DNA of 64,000 nt from an uncultured Bacteroidales bacterium (GTDB lineage Bacteria > Bacteroidota > Bacteroidia > Bacteroidales > ML635J-15), in NCBI GenBank assembly GCA_937899245.1, contig CALDKB010000017.1, positions 1 through 64,000 of the forward strand. Reading direction: 5' to 3'. The notes beneath the pieces were generated by a model, which saw nothing but the letters and a program-made list of their open reading frames with translations, was not told the DNA's origin and made no database searches. Of this stretch, positions 45,143 to 54,148 are shown piece after piece. Every line of letters begins with the position of its first letter. Within the stretch, counting starts at the first letter, position 1. The translations under genes and the position numbers were made by a program.

Positions 45143-45727
45143 ATGAAAATAGTTCTTGCAAGCAATAACAAGCACAAGCTCGAAGAGATGAGAGCCATTC
45201 TTGGCGAAAAAATTGAAATCGTATCACTTTCGGACATCAACTGCCATGATGAAATTCCAGAAGAACAGGATACTATCGAAGGAAATGCTTTGCAAAAGGC
45301 AAGATACATTCACGATAAATTCAATGTTGACTGCTTTGCCGACGATACCGGACTTGAAGTAGAATGCCTCAACGGAGAACCCGGTGTATACTCTGCCAGA
45401 TATGCCGGCGAACACCCAACATTCGACGACAACATTTCGAAACTTCTTGCAAACATGGAAGGCAAAACAAACCGAAATGCCAAATTTAGAACTGCAATCG
45501 CATTAATTCTCGACGGCAAGGAATACATATTTGAAGGAGAAGTTAGAGGATCTATAACAAAAGAGTATCGCGGGCACAACGGATTTGGATACGACCCTGT
45601 ATTTCTGCCTGATGGTTTTTCTAAAACTTTTGCAGAACTCGATGCAGAAACTAAAAACAAAATTAGCCATAGAGGAAATGCAGCAAAAAAACTTGCAGAA
45701 TTTCTTAATAAGCAATACGGCAAATGA
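45143..45727 (+). CDS. rdgB: XTP/dITP pyrophosphatase (RdgB/HAM1 family)
   Basis: The 194-residue enzyme removes dITP, ITP and XTP from the nucleotide pool by hydrolysis to monophosphate. Family segments are 'IVLASNNKHKLEEMRAIL', 'GNALQKARYIHD', 'FADDTGLEVECLNGEPGVYS', 'RGSITKEYRGHNGFGYDPVF' and 'FAELDAETKNKISHRGNA'. It ends in the four-base overlap ATGA with porZ, so the two are translationally coupled despite unrelated functions. Confidence 0.97.
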   Translation: MKIVLASNNKHKLEEMRAILGEKIEIVSLSDINCHDEIPEEQDTIEGNALQKARYIHDKFNVDCFADDTGLEVECLNGEPGVYSARYAGEHPTFDDNISKLLANMEGKTNRNAKFRTAIALILDGKEYIFEGEVRGSITKEYRGHNGFGYDPVFLPDGFSKTFAELDAETKNKISHRGNAAKKLAEFLNKQYGK

Positions 45728-48066
45728 ACAGATTTGAATACATAGGCATTACCGCCGTTTTCCTGATAATATCAATAATATCATCAGCACAAGTTGCCGT
45801 AGGGCAATGGCAGGACCACCTGTCATACAACAGTGGCAAACAGGTGATTGCTGTCGATAAAACAGTCTATATGCTTTCTGAAAGCGGTATCCTTAAGTAC
45901 AACAAAGAAAGCAAGGAAATCGAAAAACTCACAAAGCTCAACGTACTGTCGGATGTTACTCCGAGCCGTATGGCATACGATGAACAAAGCGGATACATAA
46001 TCATCGGATATTCAAGCGGCAATGTCGACCTAATAAAAGGAAATGACATAATAAACATTAACGACATCAAGCAAAAATCAATAAACAGCAGCAAGTCTAT
46101 CAATTCAATTTACACAAAAAACGGACTTGCATACCTCGGATGCGACTTTGGAATCGTTGTCCTCGACTTGCGAAAAATAGAGATTAAGGAGACTTGGTTT
46201 ATTGGATCAAACGGCGCATATGTCAACGTTAACGCCATGGACAGCGACGGAGAGAACTTATATCTGGCCACCAACTCGGGCATATACATGGGAAATTTCA
46301 ACGATGCTCTTGTAGATTTCTCTAAATGGCAGATAATCACCGACATCGACAGCACCTCTCCTCTTGTATGGATGAAAGGCAAGAATTACAACACACTAAA
46401 GTATTTCCAAAACAAACTGATTGTCAACTACAAGGGCACCACATCAAACAGCGACAGTCTGATGGCATACAACGGCAGCGAATGGGAACATGTTTTGACC
46501 GAATGCCGCAGCATAACGTCCCTTTCGGGCGACAACGACACTTTGCTATGCTCAACCGGAACAGCCCTATTCCAGTACAATCAAAACTTAGAAAAGATAA
46601 AGGAAAGCTGGTGGTACTACACTAGCGACAGAAACTACGACACAAAGGCAAACGATGCATGCATAAGCAAACAAAAAATATGGGTTGCCGACAGGGAATG
46701 CGGACTTGCATCACTGGAGAGCTGGTGGGCAGATGTAATTCAAGTAAATTCCCCGTCAACGAACTATGTCTTCGACATGTCGTCGGCAAAGTCCAAAATG
46801 ATTGCAGTCAGAGGCGGATACACAACCGCTTATGTACCCACATGGACAACACCAACTATATATACCTATGAAGACTATACCTGGACAACAAGAACACCAG
46901 TTCAGATTAGCGAGATTTCAGGCATTTACGACTTTGTATATATAAGCGTTGACCCAAACGACGAGAAACACTACTTCATAAGTTCCTGGCTCGACGGACT
47001 AATTGAATTCCGAAACGACGAGTTCTACAAGAGATATACCGACGCAAACAGTTCATTAAGAAAAATTGATGGCATGGATTGGATAAGAGTCGGAGGCGGA
47101 ACATTTGATAAGAATGGTAATTTCTGGGTCACCAATTCTCTGTCATCCAAGTGCCTTCACGTCATGAACAAAAATGGAGAATGGACAGGGTTTACAATCG
47201 CAGACATGACCAAAAACATCAAACGAATCATTGTCACTCAAGACGGCATAAAATGGATGATACTTGCTCAATCGGGAGGAATTTGCATTTTCGACGACAA
47301 TGGCACCATTGAAGACACCAGCGACGACAGATACAAACTCATCAATATTCTTGACGAGGACGGGGAAATTGTAAGCAACGACGTTTACTCCATCGCCGAA
47401 GATAAAAACGGCTATATCTGGGTTGGTACGGCAAAAGGAGTTGTTGTATATTACAACCCGAGCAAGGTTTTTGACACGCTGGTAGTCAAGGGACGCCAAG
47501 TAAAAGTTCCACGTAACGATGGCACCGACAACGCCGACCTGCTTCTTTCAACAGACGTTGTAACAGCAATTTGCGTCGACGGAGCTAACTGCAAATGGTT
47601 CGGCACACAAAACGGTGGCATTTACTACACAAGTGCCGACGGTACTGAAACATTACACCATTTCAGTACAGACAACAGCCCACTTCCCAACAACAACATA
47701 CAGGCTATCAGCATTGTACCGGAAACAGGAGAAGTTTTCTTCGGCACTCAAAAGGGAATCGTTTCATTTAGAGGTGAAGCTACCGAAGGCAACGAAACCT
47801 ACGACGAGATATACGCATTTCCGAATCCTGTAAAATCGAATTACACAGGACCGGTAACAATCAAGGGCCTCATCGCCGGTTCTATAGTAAAGATAGCCGA
47901 CATAGCCGGTAATATCGTTTACGAAGCCAAATCAACTGGCGGACAACTTGTATGGGACGGCAACAACCTAAACGGAAACAGGGTTGCCTCGGGTGTTTAC
48001 GTTGTATTCGTCTCCACCGAAATCGGAGAACAAAAATCAACGACCAAGATACTATTCCTAAAATAA
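45724..48066 (+). CDS. porZ: Type IX secretion accessory protein PorZ
   Basis: The 780-residue protein has a signal peptide ending 'ISSAQ' and the PorZ-like start 'VAVGQWQDHLSYNSGKQV'. Two beta-propellers of the two-component-regulator type follow (about 35-680, with blades such as 'GNFWVTNSLSSKCLHVMN', 'GIKWMILAQSGGICIFDD' and 'GYIWVGTAKGVVVYYNPS'). A T9SS C-terminal sorting domain comes last ('IYAFPNPVKSNY', 'IAGNIVYEAKSTGGQLVWDG', 'SGVYVVFVSTE'). In P. gingivalis PorZ is a surface part of the attachment complex and binds anionic LPS for delivery to sortase PorU. The order propeller-propeller-CTD and the N-terminal motif support the name. Confidence 0.9.
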   Translation: MNRFEYIGITAVFLIISIISSAQVAVGQWQDHLSYNSGKQVIAVDKTVYMLSESGILKYNKESKEIEKLTKLNVLSDVTPSRMAYDEQSGYIIIGYSSGNVDLIKGNDIININDIKQKSINSSKSINSIYTKNGLAYLGCDFGIVVLDLRKIEIKETWFIGSNGAYVNVNAMDSDGENLYLATNSGIYMGNFNDALVDFSKWQIITDIDSTSPLVWMKGKNYNTLKYFQNKLIVNYKGTTSNSDSLMAYNGSEWEHVLTECRSITSLSGDNDTLLCSTGTALFQYNQNLEKIKESWWYYTSDRNYDTKANDACISKQKIWVADRECGLASLESWWADVIQVNSPSTNYVFDMSSAKSKMIAVRGGYTTAYVPTWTTPTIYTYEDYTWTTRTPVQISEISGIYDFVYISVDPNDEKHYFISSWLDGLIEFRNDEFYKRYTDANSSLRKIDGMDWIRVGGGTFDKNGNFWVTNSLSSKCLHVMNKNGEWTGFTIADMTKNIKRIIVTQDGIKWMILAQSGGICIFDDNGTIEDTSDDRYKLINILDEDGEIVSNDVYSIAEDKNGYIWVGTAKGVVVYYNPSKVFDTLVVKGRQVKVPRNDGTDNADLLLSTDVVTAICVDGANCKWFGTQNGGIYYTSADGTETLHHFSTDNSPLPNNNIQAISIVPETGEVFFGTQKGIVSFRGEATEGNETYDEIYAFPNPVKSNYTGPVTIKGLIAGSIVKIADIAGNIVYEAKSTGGQLVWDGNNLNGNRVASGVYVVFVSTEIGEQKSTTKILFLK

Positions 48067-48076
48067 GCTAAACCAA

Positions 48077-48796
48077 ATGCTCGTATCAACCGAAGCAATA
48101 GTACTTAACAGGATAAAGTATACCGACAACTCATACGTGGTAAACCTATACAGCGAAGCCATTGGAAAAATAACTGTGCTGGCGCGGGTGTCGTCGCGGA
48201 AACCCGACATAAAGGCCAATGCCTTCTCTCCTCTTAATATCATCAGGACTGAATTTAAATTGAAAGGCAGCAGATCGGTTCATAGCATAAACTATGTGGA
48301 ACTTGTAAAATGTTTACCAAACAACGACATCACAAAAATCTGCATTTCCCAGTTCATTGCCGAAGTAATAAGCAAAACAATAAAGGAAGAAGAAAAGAAC
48401 ACTGAACTTTACAATTTCTTCATAAGCACAATACATGCCATTGAAAATAGCGACAAAAACACAGTCAACATTCATCTGATATTTCTTAAGGAACTGGCAA
48501 GACTAATGGGATTTCAGATTACAAATAACTTCTGCGAAGAAACGCCATACTTTAACACGCGCGAAGGTATGTTTCTTCCGGTATATACTACCGACGAGGA
48601 GTCGTTTGAAATACCACTAAGCACAGCTTTCTCTCAACTGTTGAACAGTTCATACAGCAACAACAGCTACAAGTTTCCACATTTATACCGGCAGAAGATG
48701 ATTGAAAGTTTACTGTCATATTATAAAATACACACGGAACACCTATTTGAGATTAAGTCATTAAAAGTCTTGAACGACGTATTTAACGAAGAATAA
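48077..48796 (+). CDS. recO: DNA repair protein RecO
   Basis: The 239-residue protein belongs to RecFOR repair, where it binds ssDNA and helps load RecA. The N-terminal OB-fold is seen in 'STEAIVLNRIKYTDNSYVVN' and 'GKITVLARVSSRKPDIKA', followed by the helical domain ('LNIIRTEFKLKGSRSVHSI', 'FLKELARLMGFQI'). The zinc-finger cysteines found in some RecO proteins are absent. It lies ten bases after porZ. Confidence 0.93.
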   Translation: MLVSTEAIVLNRIKYTDNSYVVNLYSEAIGKITVLARVSSRKPDIKANAFSPLNIIRTEFKLKGSRSVHSINYVELVKCLPNNDITKICISQFIAEVISKTIKEEEKNTELYNFFISTIHAIENSDKNTVNIHLIFLKELARLMGFQITNNFCEETPYFNTREGMFLPVYTTDEESFEIPLSTAFSQLLNSSYSNNSYKFPHLYRQKMIESLLSYYKIHTEHLFEIKSLKVLNDVFNEE

Positions 48797-48858
48797 TTGT
48801 AGCTTACAAAAAAAAGTATTAAACTTGCATTTTGATAATTGTTTTTTCATCTACTAAG

Positions 48859-49509
48859 ATGGCGAATAAATTTACATACAGAGCGGCAATCGTTATAATT
48901 ATAATAGGTCTTTTGGCTCTATCGTATAAGTCATTGGGGCAAACAACATTGCAGTTTAAATTTTCGCCACTTGGAATGCATTTCTTCAACGAACCCAACA
49001 AGTCCAATTTTGAAAACAGGATAGACTCCAACTCAAACTTTGTTTTTGAGCCATGCGTTATTCTTGGTGTTGAAACATATCTTGTAAGCGACATATTATG
49101 TTTCAGGGGCAATTTAGGAGGCCTCAGCGACGCCGTTTCAAAGCCAGGACTATTCTTACAGCTTGGGCTTAAGGTGAGACTATTCCAGGTTTACCGCAAT
49201 TCACTGAGCATTGGTGTCGGTTTCATGGGATATGGACACGAATGCTGGAATACATTGCCAAACTACGTAGAACAAAAAGGATGGGCGCCAAACGGAAAAT
49301 GGGAATATTCAATCGGATATCTTGCAGATCTTGAATACGCTATTTTCCTAAACGACAAAAGCGACCTGATGTTCAATATATCTTACGGATACCAAAAAAA
49401 GACTTTTAATTTTTCCGTAGGATATAGATATTGGCTTTCTTCAATAATTAAGCATCCTATTAAATGTGGAAGCTGCCCATTTACAAAAACAAAACATTGG
49501 AACAAATAA
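48859..49509 (+). CDS. Predicted outer-membrane beta-barrel protein
   Basis: The start at 48859 gives 216 residues with the N-terminal signal MANKFTYRAAIVIIIIGLLA and a cleavage region 'YKSLGQ'. The mature part has short amphipathic strands with aromatic girdles ('LFLQLGLKVRLFQVY', 'SLSIGVGFMGYG', 'WEYSIGYLADLEYAIFL', 'FNFSVGYRYWLSSI'), as in small eight-strand barrels. No named family is recognised. A Cys-rich C-terminal tail ('KCGSCPFTKTKHWNK') follows the last strand. The gene is two bases upstream of the acyl-CoA ligase gene. Confidence 0.75.
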   Translation: MANKFTYRAAIVIIIIGLLALSYKSLGQTTLQFKFSPLGMHFFNEPNKSNFENRIDSNSNFVFEPCVILGVETYLVSDILCFRGNLGGLSDAVSKPGLFLQLGLKVRLFQVYRNSLSIGVGFMGYGHECWNTLPNYVEQKGWAPNGKWEYSIGYLADLEYAIFLNDKSDLMFNISYGYQKKTFNFSVGYRYWLSSIIKHPIKCGSCPFTKTKHWNK

Positions 49510-49511
49510 CA

Positions 49512-51395
49512 ATGGAAACACCAAAAAGAATTTTCGACATACTGGAGTGTTATAAAAACGAGCACAAGAACTTGCCGGTTGCATTGGCAAACAAGGAAAA
49601 AGGCCAGTGGAAAAAATACACACCTGCAGATTACTATCAGTATTCCCACAAGCTAGCTTGCAGTCTATTGAAACTTGGGTTGCAAAAGGGCGACAAAGTT
49701 GCAAGCATATCGCAAAATCTTCCGCAATGGAACATTACAGATATGGGGATTGCTCTTGCTGGAATTATTCATGTCCCTATTTATCCAACACTTAACAACG
49801 CCGAATTCGAATATATATTCACACACTGCGAAGCAAAGGTAATCATTGTTTCAAATGCCAAGTTAGCGACAAAAGTCGCACAGGTAGTGGAAGCCATGAA
49901 CAAGGACATACCAATATTCTGCTTCACGGAAAGCCCTGTTTCCAGAAACTGGGATTCACTCATTACTGACCTTACGAGCGAAGAAGAGGCAAAATATATG
50001 GTGCAAATTGAGGAAAACAAGAGAACTATTTCACCAGAAGACCTATTTACAATAGTATACACATCTGGGACAACAGGCAATCCTAAGGGTGTAATGCTTT
50101 CACACAGGAACATTCTGTCCAATGCCACGGAAATAGAAAAACTTGTTCTCATCAACTATGGATGCAGAGCTTTAAGTTTCCTTCCTCTTTGCCACATTTA
50201 CGAACGTATGATGAACTACGTTTACCAAATAAAAGGAATTGAAATATATTATGCCGAAAGTCTTGGCACAATAATAAACGACATTCAGGACATAAAGCCA
50301 CAGATATTCAATTCGGTACCAAGAGTACTCGAAAAATTCTACGACAAAATTACAGCCAAGGGCAAGGATTTAAAGAAGCTACAACGCAAGATATTCAACT
50401 GGTCTGTTGAACTGGGCAAAAATTTTGCCGACAACGGACAGAACTCGTGGTGGTACAACTTTAGGCTCAAAATTGCACGTCAGCTTGTGTTCAAGCAATG
50501 GCAGGCTGCCTTTGGCGGAAAAATCGTTGTTATCGTATCGGGCGGCAGTGCTCTTAGCACCGACCTGGCACGACTATTTGCTGCCGCAGGACTAAAAATC
50601 AGCGACGGATACGGTCTAACTGAAACTTCTCCGGTTATCGGTGTTAACAATATTCCTTGGACAGATTCCCGAATCGGAACAATTGGTCCTGTCCTTAAGG
50701 GCGTAACAGTAAAGATAAACGACGATGGTGAAATTCTTGTAAAAGGTCCTAATGTAATGATGGGCTACTACAAGAACGAAGAAGAAACAAGAAATGCCAT
50801 CGACGAAGAAGGCTGGTTCCATACCGGAGATATCGGCGAAATAATTGATGGCAAATTCCTTAAGATTACCGATAGAAAGAAAGAAATTTTCAAAATGTCG
50901 AATGGCAAATATATTGCTCCTCAACAAATTGAAAACAAGCTTAAGTCTTCAATGCTGATAGAACAGGCAATGGTTATCGGCGAGAATGAAAAATTCGCCA
51001 GCGCCATCATATCGCCAAACTTCAACCATCTTCATTTCTACGCACTAAAGCATAAGATACATTTCAGAGACAATGCCGAACTTATCACAAATGCACAAGT
51101 CCTCAAGAAATTCCAGGAAGAAATCGAAGATATAAACAAGACACTTAGCGAATACGAATGTATCAAACGCTTCAGACTTGTAGTTGAAGAATGGTCGCCG
51201 ACATCAGGAGAACTTTCGCCAACACTAAAGCTGAAAAGAAACGTAATAAAAAAGAAATACAGTTCGCTAATGAATGAGATTTACGGGCATAGCGACGAAA
51301 CGCAAAAAAACATGCTTGACAACTTGGAAAAGAAAATCTCACACGGGTTCAAAAAGCTCAAGGACATTGGCAATACAAAACTATTCAACGAATAG
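49512..51395 (+). CDS. Long-chain-fatty-acid-CoA ligase (AMP-forming)
   Basis: The start at 49512 follows the barrel gene directly; the frame open from 49464 overlaps it and is rejected. The 627-residue ligase has 'FTIVYTSGTTGNPKGVMLSH' (P-loop), 'SFLPLCHIYERMMNYVY', 'VIVSGGSALSTDLARLFAAA', 'SDGYGLTETSPVIGVN', 'GWFHTGDIGEIIDGKFLKIT' and 'DRKKEIFKMSNGKYIAPQQI'. It activates fatty acids to acyl-CoA at the inner face of the membrane. The long C-terminal tail (about 560-627) is helical. The chain length of its substrate cannot be judged. Confidence 0.94.
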   Translation: METPKRIFDILECYKNEHKNLPVALANKEKGQWKKYTPADYYQYSHKLACSLLKLGLQKGDKVASISQNLPQWNITDMGIALAGIIHVPIYPTLNNAEFEYIFTHCEAKVIIVSNAKLATKVAQVVEAMNKDIPIFCFTESPVSRNWDSLITDLTSEEEAKYMVQIEENKRTISPEDLFTIVYTSGTTGNPKGVMLSHRNILSNATEIEKLVLINYGCRALSFLPLCHIYERMMNYVYQIKGIEIYYAESLGTIINDIQDIKPQIFNSVPRVLEKFYDKITAKGKDLKKLQRKIFNWSVELGKNFADNGQNSWWYNFRLKIARQLVFKQWQAAFGGKIVVIVSGGSALSTDLARLFAAAGLKISDGYGLTETSPVIGVNNIPWTDSRIGTIGPVLKGVTVKINDDGEILVKGPNVMMGYYKNEEETRNAIDEEGWFHTGDIGEIIDGKFLKITDRKKEIFKMSNGKYIAPQQIENKLKSSMLIEQAMVIGENEKFASAIISPNFNHLHFYALKHKIHFRDNAELITNAQVLKKFQEEIEDINKTLSEYECIKRFRLVVEEWSPTSGELSPTLKLKRNVIKKKYSSLMNEIYGHSDETQKNMLDNLEKKISHGFKKLKDIGNTKLFNE

Positions 51396-51400
51396 CAAAA

Positions 51401-52567
51401 ATGAAGAACGAATTCATCGCAAAAATCAACGAGAGCATCAGCAACAATACTTTCGTCAAGATAACATTCTCATCCCCACTGCAAAAAAACGCAGAAATCA
51501 AGAACATATACATCAAACAGGTCGAGATTAAAGGAGAACGCAAACTCAGCTATACATACAGATACCAGAAACGCGATATAGTAAAGAATTACTCCATTCA
51601 GGAAAGTATAGCCTGCATTGCCGACCATATCAACAACTATAGGTTTGCCACTCTTTTCACAACGAAAGAAGATATTATTTTACAGCATAACGGAGACCAT
51701 CTCAAACTAAAATCGCAGGACGCAAGCATAAAGGAAGTTCCTTCGTTAAGCCACGACCGTGAAAAAAAACATAAAATAGAATCAGACGACAGCAAGAAAT
51801 ACTTGAATTTACTTGGAATCACGGACAAGAACGGAAACGTCAACCCTAAATCTCAAGACAAATTCAAGCAAATCACGCACTATATTGAAATTCTCAGCAG
51901 TCTCATCGACAAGCTACCGGCAGACAAGGAAATAAAAGTCGCCGACATGGGAAGCGGCAAGGGTTATCTAACGTTTGCACTTTACGACTACCTTGTAAAT
52001 ACGCTAAGACTAAAGGCAGATGTCACCGGCGTTGAAATTCGTCCCGACATGGTTGAACTTTGCAACAAATATGCTGCAGAATCGGCTTTCGACAATCTAC
52101 ACTTTGCGAAAAGTACAATTGACGACTACACAGTGGATTCTCTTGACATTCTTATTGCCCTCCACGCATGCAACACAGCCACCGACGACGCAATAGTAAA
52201 AGGAGTTAATGCAGGAGCACAGATTATAGTCACAGCCCCCTGCTGCCAGCACCAAGTTCGCGAAGAGATGGAAAAAGGAAAACCTTCGGAGATTGTCGCA
52301 CCGATTATCAGGCACGGAATCTTTATGGAGCGTCAGGCCGAACTCATTACCGACAGCATCCGGGTGCTATTCCTTCAGTATTTTGGATATAAGACAAAGG
52401 TTGTCGAATTTATTTCCGATGCTCACACCCACAAGAATGTCATGATAATTGCAACTAAAGCATCAACGACGAAGGAACAGAAATCTGCAATCCTAAAGCA
52501 ACTTGACGATTTGAAGGCATTCTTCGGAATCAAGAATCACTATATAGAAACAAAATGGCAGAAATAA
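51401..52567 (+). CDS. SAM-dependent methyltransferase with N-terminal accessory domain
   Basis: The 388-residue protein has an N-terminal alpha/beta region (1-140) and a Rossmann methyltransferase domain: 'KVADMGSGKGYLTFALYDYL' (SAM motif I), 'DVTGVEIRPDMVELCNKYA' (acidic ribose binder), 'DILIALHACNTATDDAI' and 'VTAPCCQHQVREEM'. The HAC-x-TATD and PCC pattern matches the methyltransferase_32 type, known from likely RNA or tRNA methyltransferases. The target is unknown. It overlaps the flavodoxin-like gene by 13 bases. Confidence 0.85.
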   Translation: MKNEFIAKINESISNNTFVKITFSSPLQKNAEIKNIYIKQVEIKGERKLSYTYRYQKRDIVKNYSIQESIACIADHINNYRFATLFTTKEDIILQHNGDHLKLKSQDASIKEVPSLSHDREKKHKIESDDSKKYLNLLGITDKNGNVNPKSQDKFKQITHYIEILSSLIDKLPADKEIKVADMGSGKGYLTFALYDYLVNTLRLKADVTGVEIRPDMVELCNKYAAESAFDNLHFAKSTIDDYTVDSLDILIALHACNTATDDAIVKGVNAGAQIIVTAPCCQHQVREEMEKGKPSEIVAPIIRHGIFMERQAELITDSIRVLFLQYFGYKTKVVEFISDAHTHKNVMIIATKASTTKEQKSAILKQLDDLKAFFGIKNHYIETKWQK

Positions 52568-53079
52568 AAGCAATAGTATACGAATCGAATACCGGTTATA
52601 CGAAACAATATGCCGAAATGCTATCTGCCGCTACGGGATTGCCAGCAATCTCCACAATTGAAAAGACATTGTTCGGCAAACGCGACGCCGTTATCTTTAT
52701 GGGCTGGATATGTGCGGGAAAGATAAACGGACTGAGACTTGCAAAAGTAAAATACAATCCTATGATAATTGTTGGCGTTGGAATGACACGCCCCAGCAAT
52801 GAATATGCTTTCGACATCGCCATGCAAAATAATATCGACGGATTGTTCTTCTATCTGCAGGGAGGAATCCACAGGGAACGACTAAAAGGTTTTTACAAAC
52901 TCATGTTCAAAGCATATACACGGCCTTACCTTCGAAAATCAGAAAATGGCAAATCGCAACTGAGCAAAGATGAAATTGAACTTGTTGATACTATAAAGAA
53001 CGGAAATTCATTCGTAAAAGCAGAAAATCTAACCCCTATTATCGAAAAGTACGAAGAACTTAAAAACAATCAGCTTTAA
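52555..53079 (+). CDS. Flavodoxin-like protein
   Basis: The 174-residue protein starts with a flavodoxin FMN-phosphate loop 'YESNTGYTKQYAEMLS' and continues with 'AVIFMGWICAGKINGLRLA' and 'MIIVGVGMTRPSN'. It resembles the flavodoxin-domain family of HemG type, but the aromatic FMN-stacking residues are not obvious. It may carry electrons or act as a small FMN oxidoreductase. It is the last gene of the ligase-methyltransferase-flavodoxin group. Confidence 0.8.
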   Translation: MAEIKAIVYESNTGYTKQYAEMLSAATGLPAISTIEKTLFGKRDAVIFMGWICAGKINGLRLAKVKYNPMIIVGVGMTRPSNEYAFDIAMQNNIDGLFFYLQGGIHRERLKGFYKLMFKAYTRPYLRKSENGKSQLSKDEIELVDTIKNGNSFVKAENLTPIIEKYEELKNNQL

Positions 53080-53125
53080 TAAGAATTTAAGATAATTGCC
53101 AGTCAATTATTCCAAGAAAAAGCAC

Positions 53126-53133
53126 TACCTTTG
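53126..53133 (+). promoter_or_regulatory. Putative -7 box for the YitT gene
   Basis: TACCTTTG matches TAnnTTTG, 56 bases before the start codon. Confidence 0.5.
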
Positions 53134-53189
53134 CACTCTCAAATTCGGCATAGGCCGAAAATAGTTAACACATTTAAAATTAACGAATT

Positions 53190-54140
53190 ATGGCAAAGGA
53201 AAAAATCTTTTCAAAGCAGTGGTTCATTTCATATTCGCTCATTATCCTTGGCAGCTTGCTATTTGCTGTTGGCGATGTAATGTTCGTAAACCCTTATCTT
53301 ATGGCTCCCGGTGGAACGTATGGTCTTTCAAACGTGCTTAACACTGTATGGCCTTGGAAAATCAGTTTCTACGCCATCTGCATGGATATTCCATTGCTTC
53401 TTATCGGAACTTGGATCCTTGGTCCAAAATTCGGAATCAAGACTATAGTGTCGACTATTTTCATCTTTGTCTTCACATTTCTTCTTGAAATGCTTTGGGG
53501 ATACAACCCTGTTATTCACGACGGAGCAATACTACAGGCCCCTATCGAAGGCATCAACATGGTAGAAATTCCAGGAAATGGTGGCTACTTTGTTCCAGAC
53601 TATTTCCTTAATACTGTTCTTGCCGGCATTATATACGGACTTGCAATAGGCCTTGTCTTCAAATCGGGAGCAACCTCCGGCGGCAGCGACATCATCTCAA
53701 TGATACTTCACAAGTACACTAAGATTTCTCTAGGAACATTAGTCCTTATTGTAGACAGCTGCATAACACTCACCACTCTCATAGCTTTTGGTGACATTCG
53801 CCTGCCTATTTATTCAATACTTCTTATCTTCATCGAAAGCAAAGTTATCGACCTTGTCGTTGACGGACTCAAGAGCTTCAAGACTGTATTCATTATTACC
53901 GACGAGATGACAGCCGTACGCGACTATGTCGTAAACGAACTTGAACGTGGCGGAACATGCATTACCGGCGAAGGATTATACAAAGGCGCAGAACGCAAGA
54001 TGATCTATGTTACACTTGACCGTACTGACCTTATCAAACTAAAAGACAAACTTCCGGAAATTGACCCGAAAGCATTCGTAAATATTGTAGATAGTGCTGA
54101 AATTCTTGGACTTGGCTTCAAGTCGATGACCAAGGACTAA
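53190..54140 (+). CDS. YitT family membrane protein (DUF161/DUF2179)
   Basis: The 316-residue inner-membrane protein has five to six predicted helices ('WFISYSLIILGSLLFAVGDV', 'ISFYAICMDIPLLLIGTWIL', 'TIVSTIFIFVFTFLLEML', 'VLAGIIYGLAIGLVF', 'LGTLVLIVDSCITLTTL'), with the family signature 'FKSGATSGGSDIISMIL'. The C-terminal cytoplasmic DUF2179 domain ('ITDEMTAVRDYVVNELERGG', 'MIYVTLDRTDLIKLKDKL') is present. The transport substrate of this family is not established. Confidence 0.93.
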   Translation: MAKEKIFSKQWFISYSLIILGSLLFAVGDVMFVNPYLMAPGGTYGLSNVLNTVWPWKISFYAICMDIPLLLIGTWILGPKFGIKTIVSTIFIFVFTFLLEMLWGYNPVIHDGAILQAPIEGINMVEIPGNGGYFVPDYFLNTVLAGIIYGLAIGLVFKSGATSGGSDIISMILHKYTKISLGTLVLIVDSCITLTTLIAFGDIRLPIYSILLIFIESKVIDLVVDGLKSFKTVFIITDEMTAVRDYVVNELERGGTCITGEGLYKGAERKMIYVTLDRTDLIKLKDKLPEIDPKAFVNIVDSAEILGLGFKSMTKD

Positions 54141-54148
54141 TAATTTTT

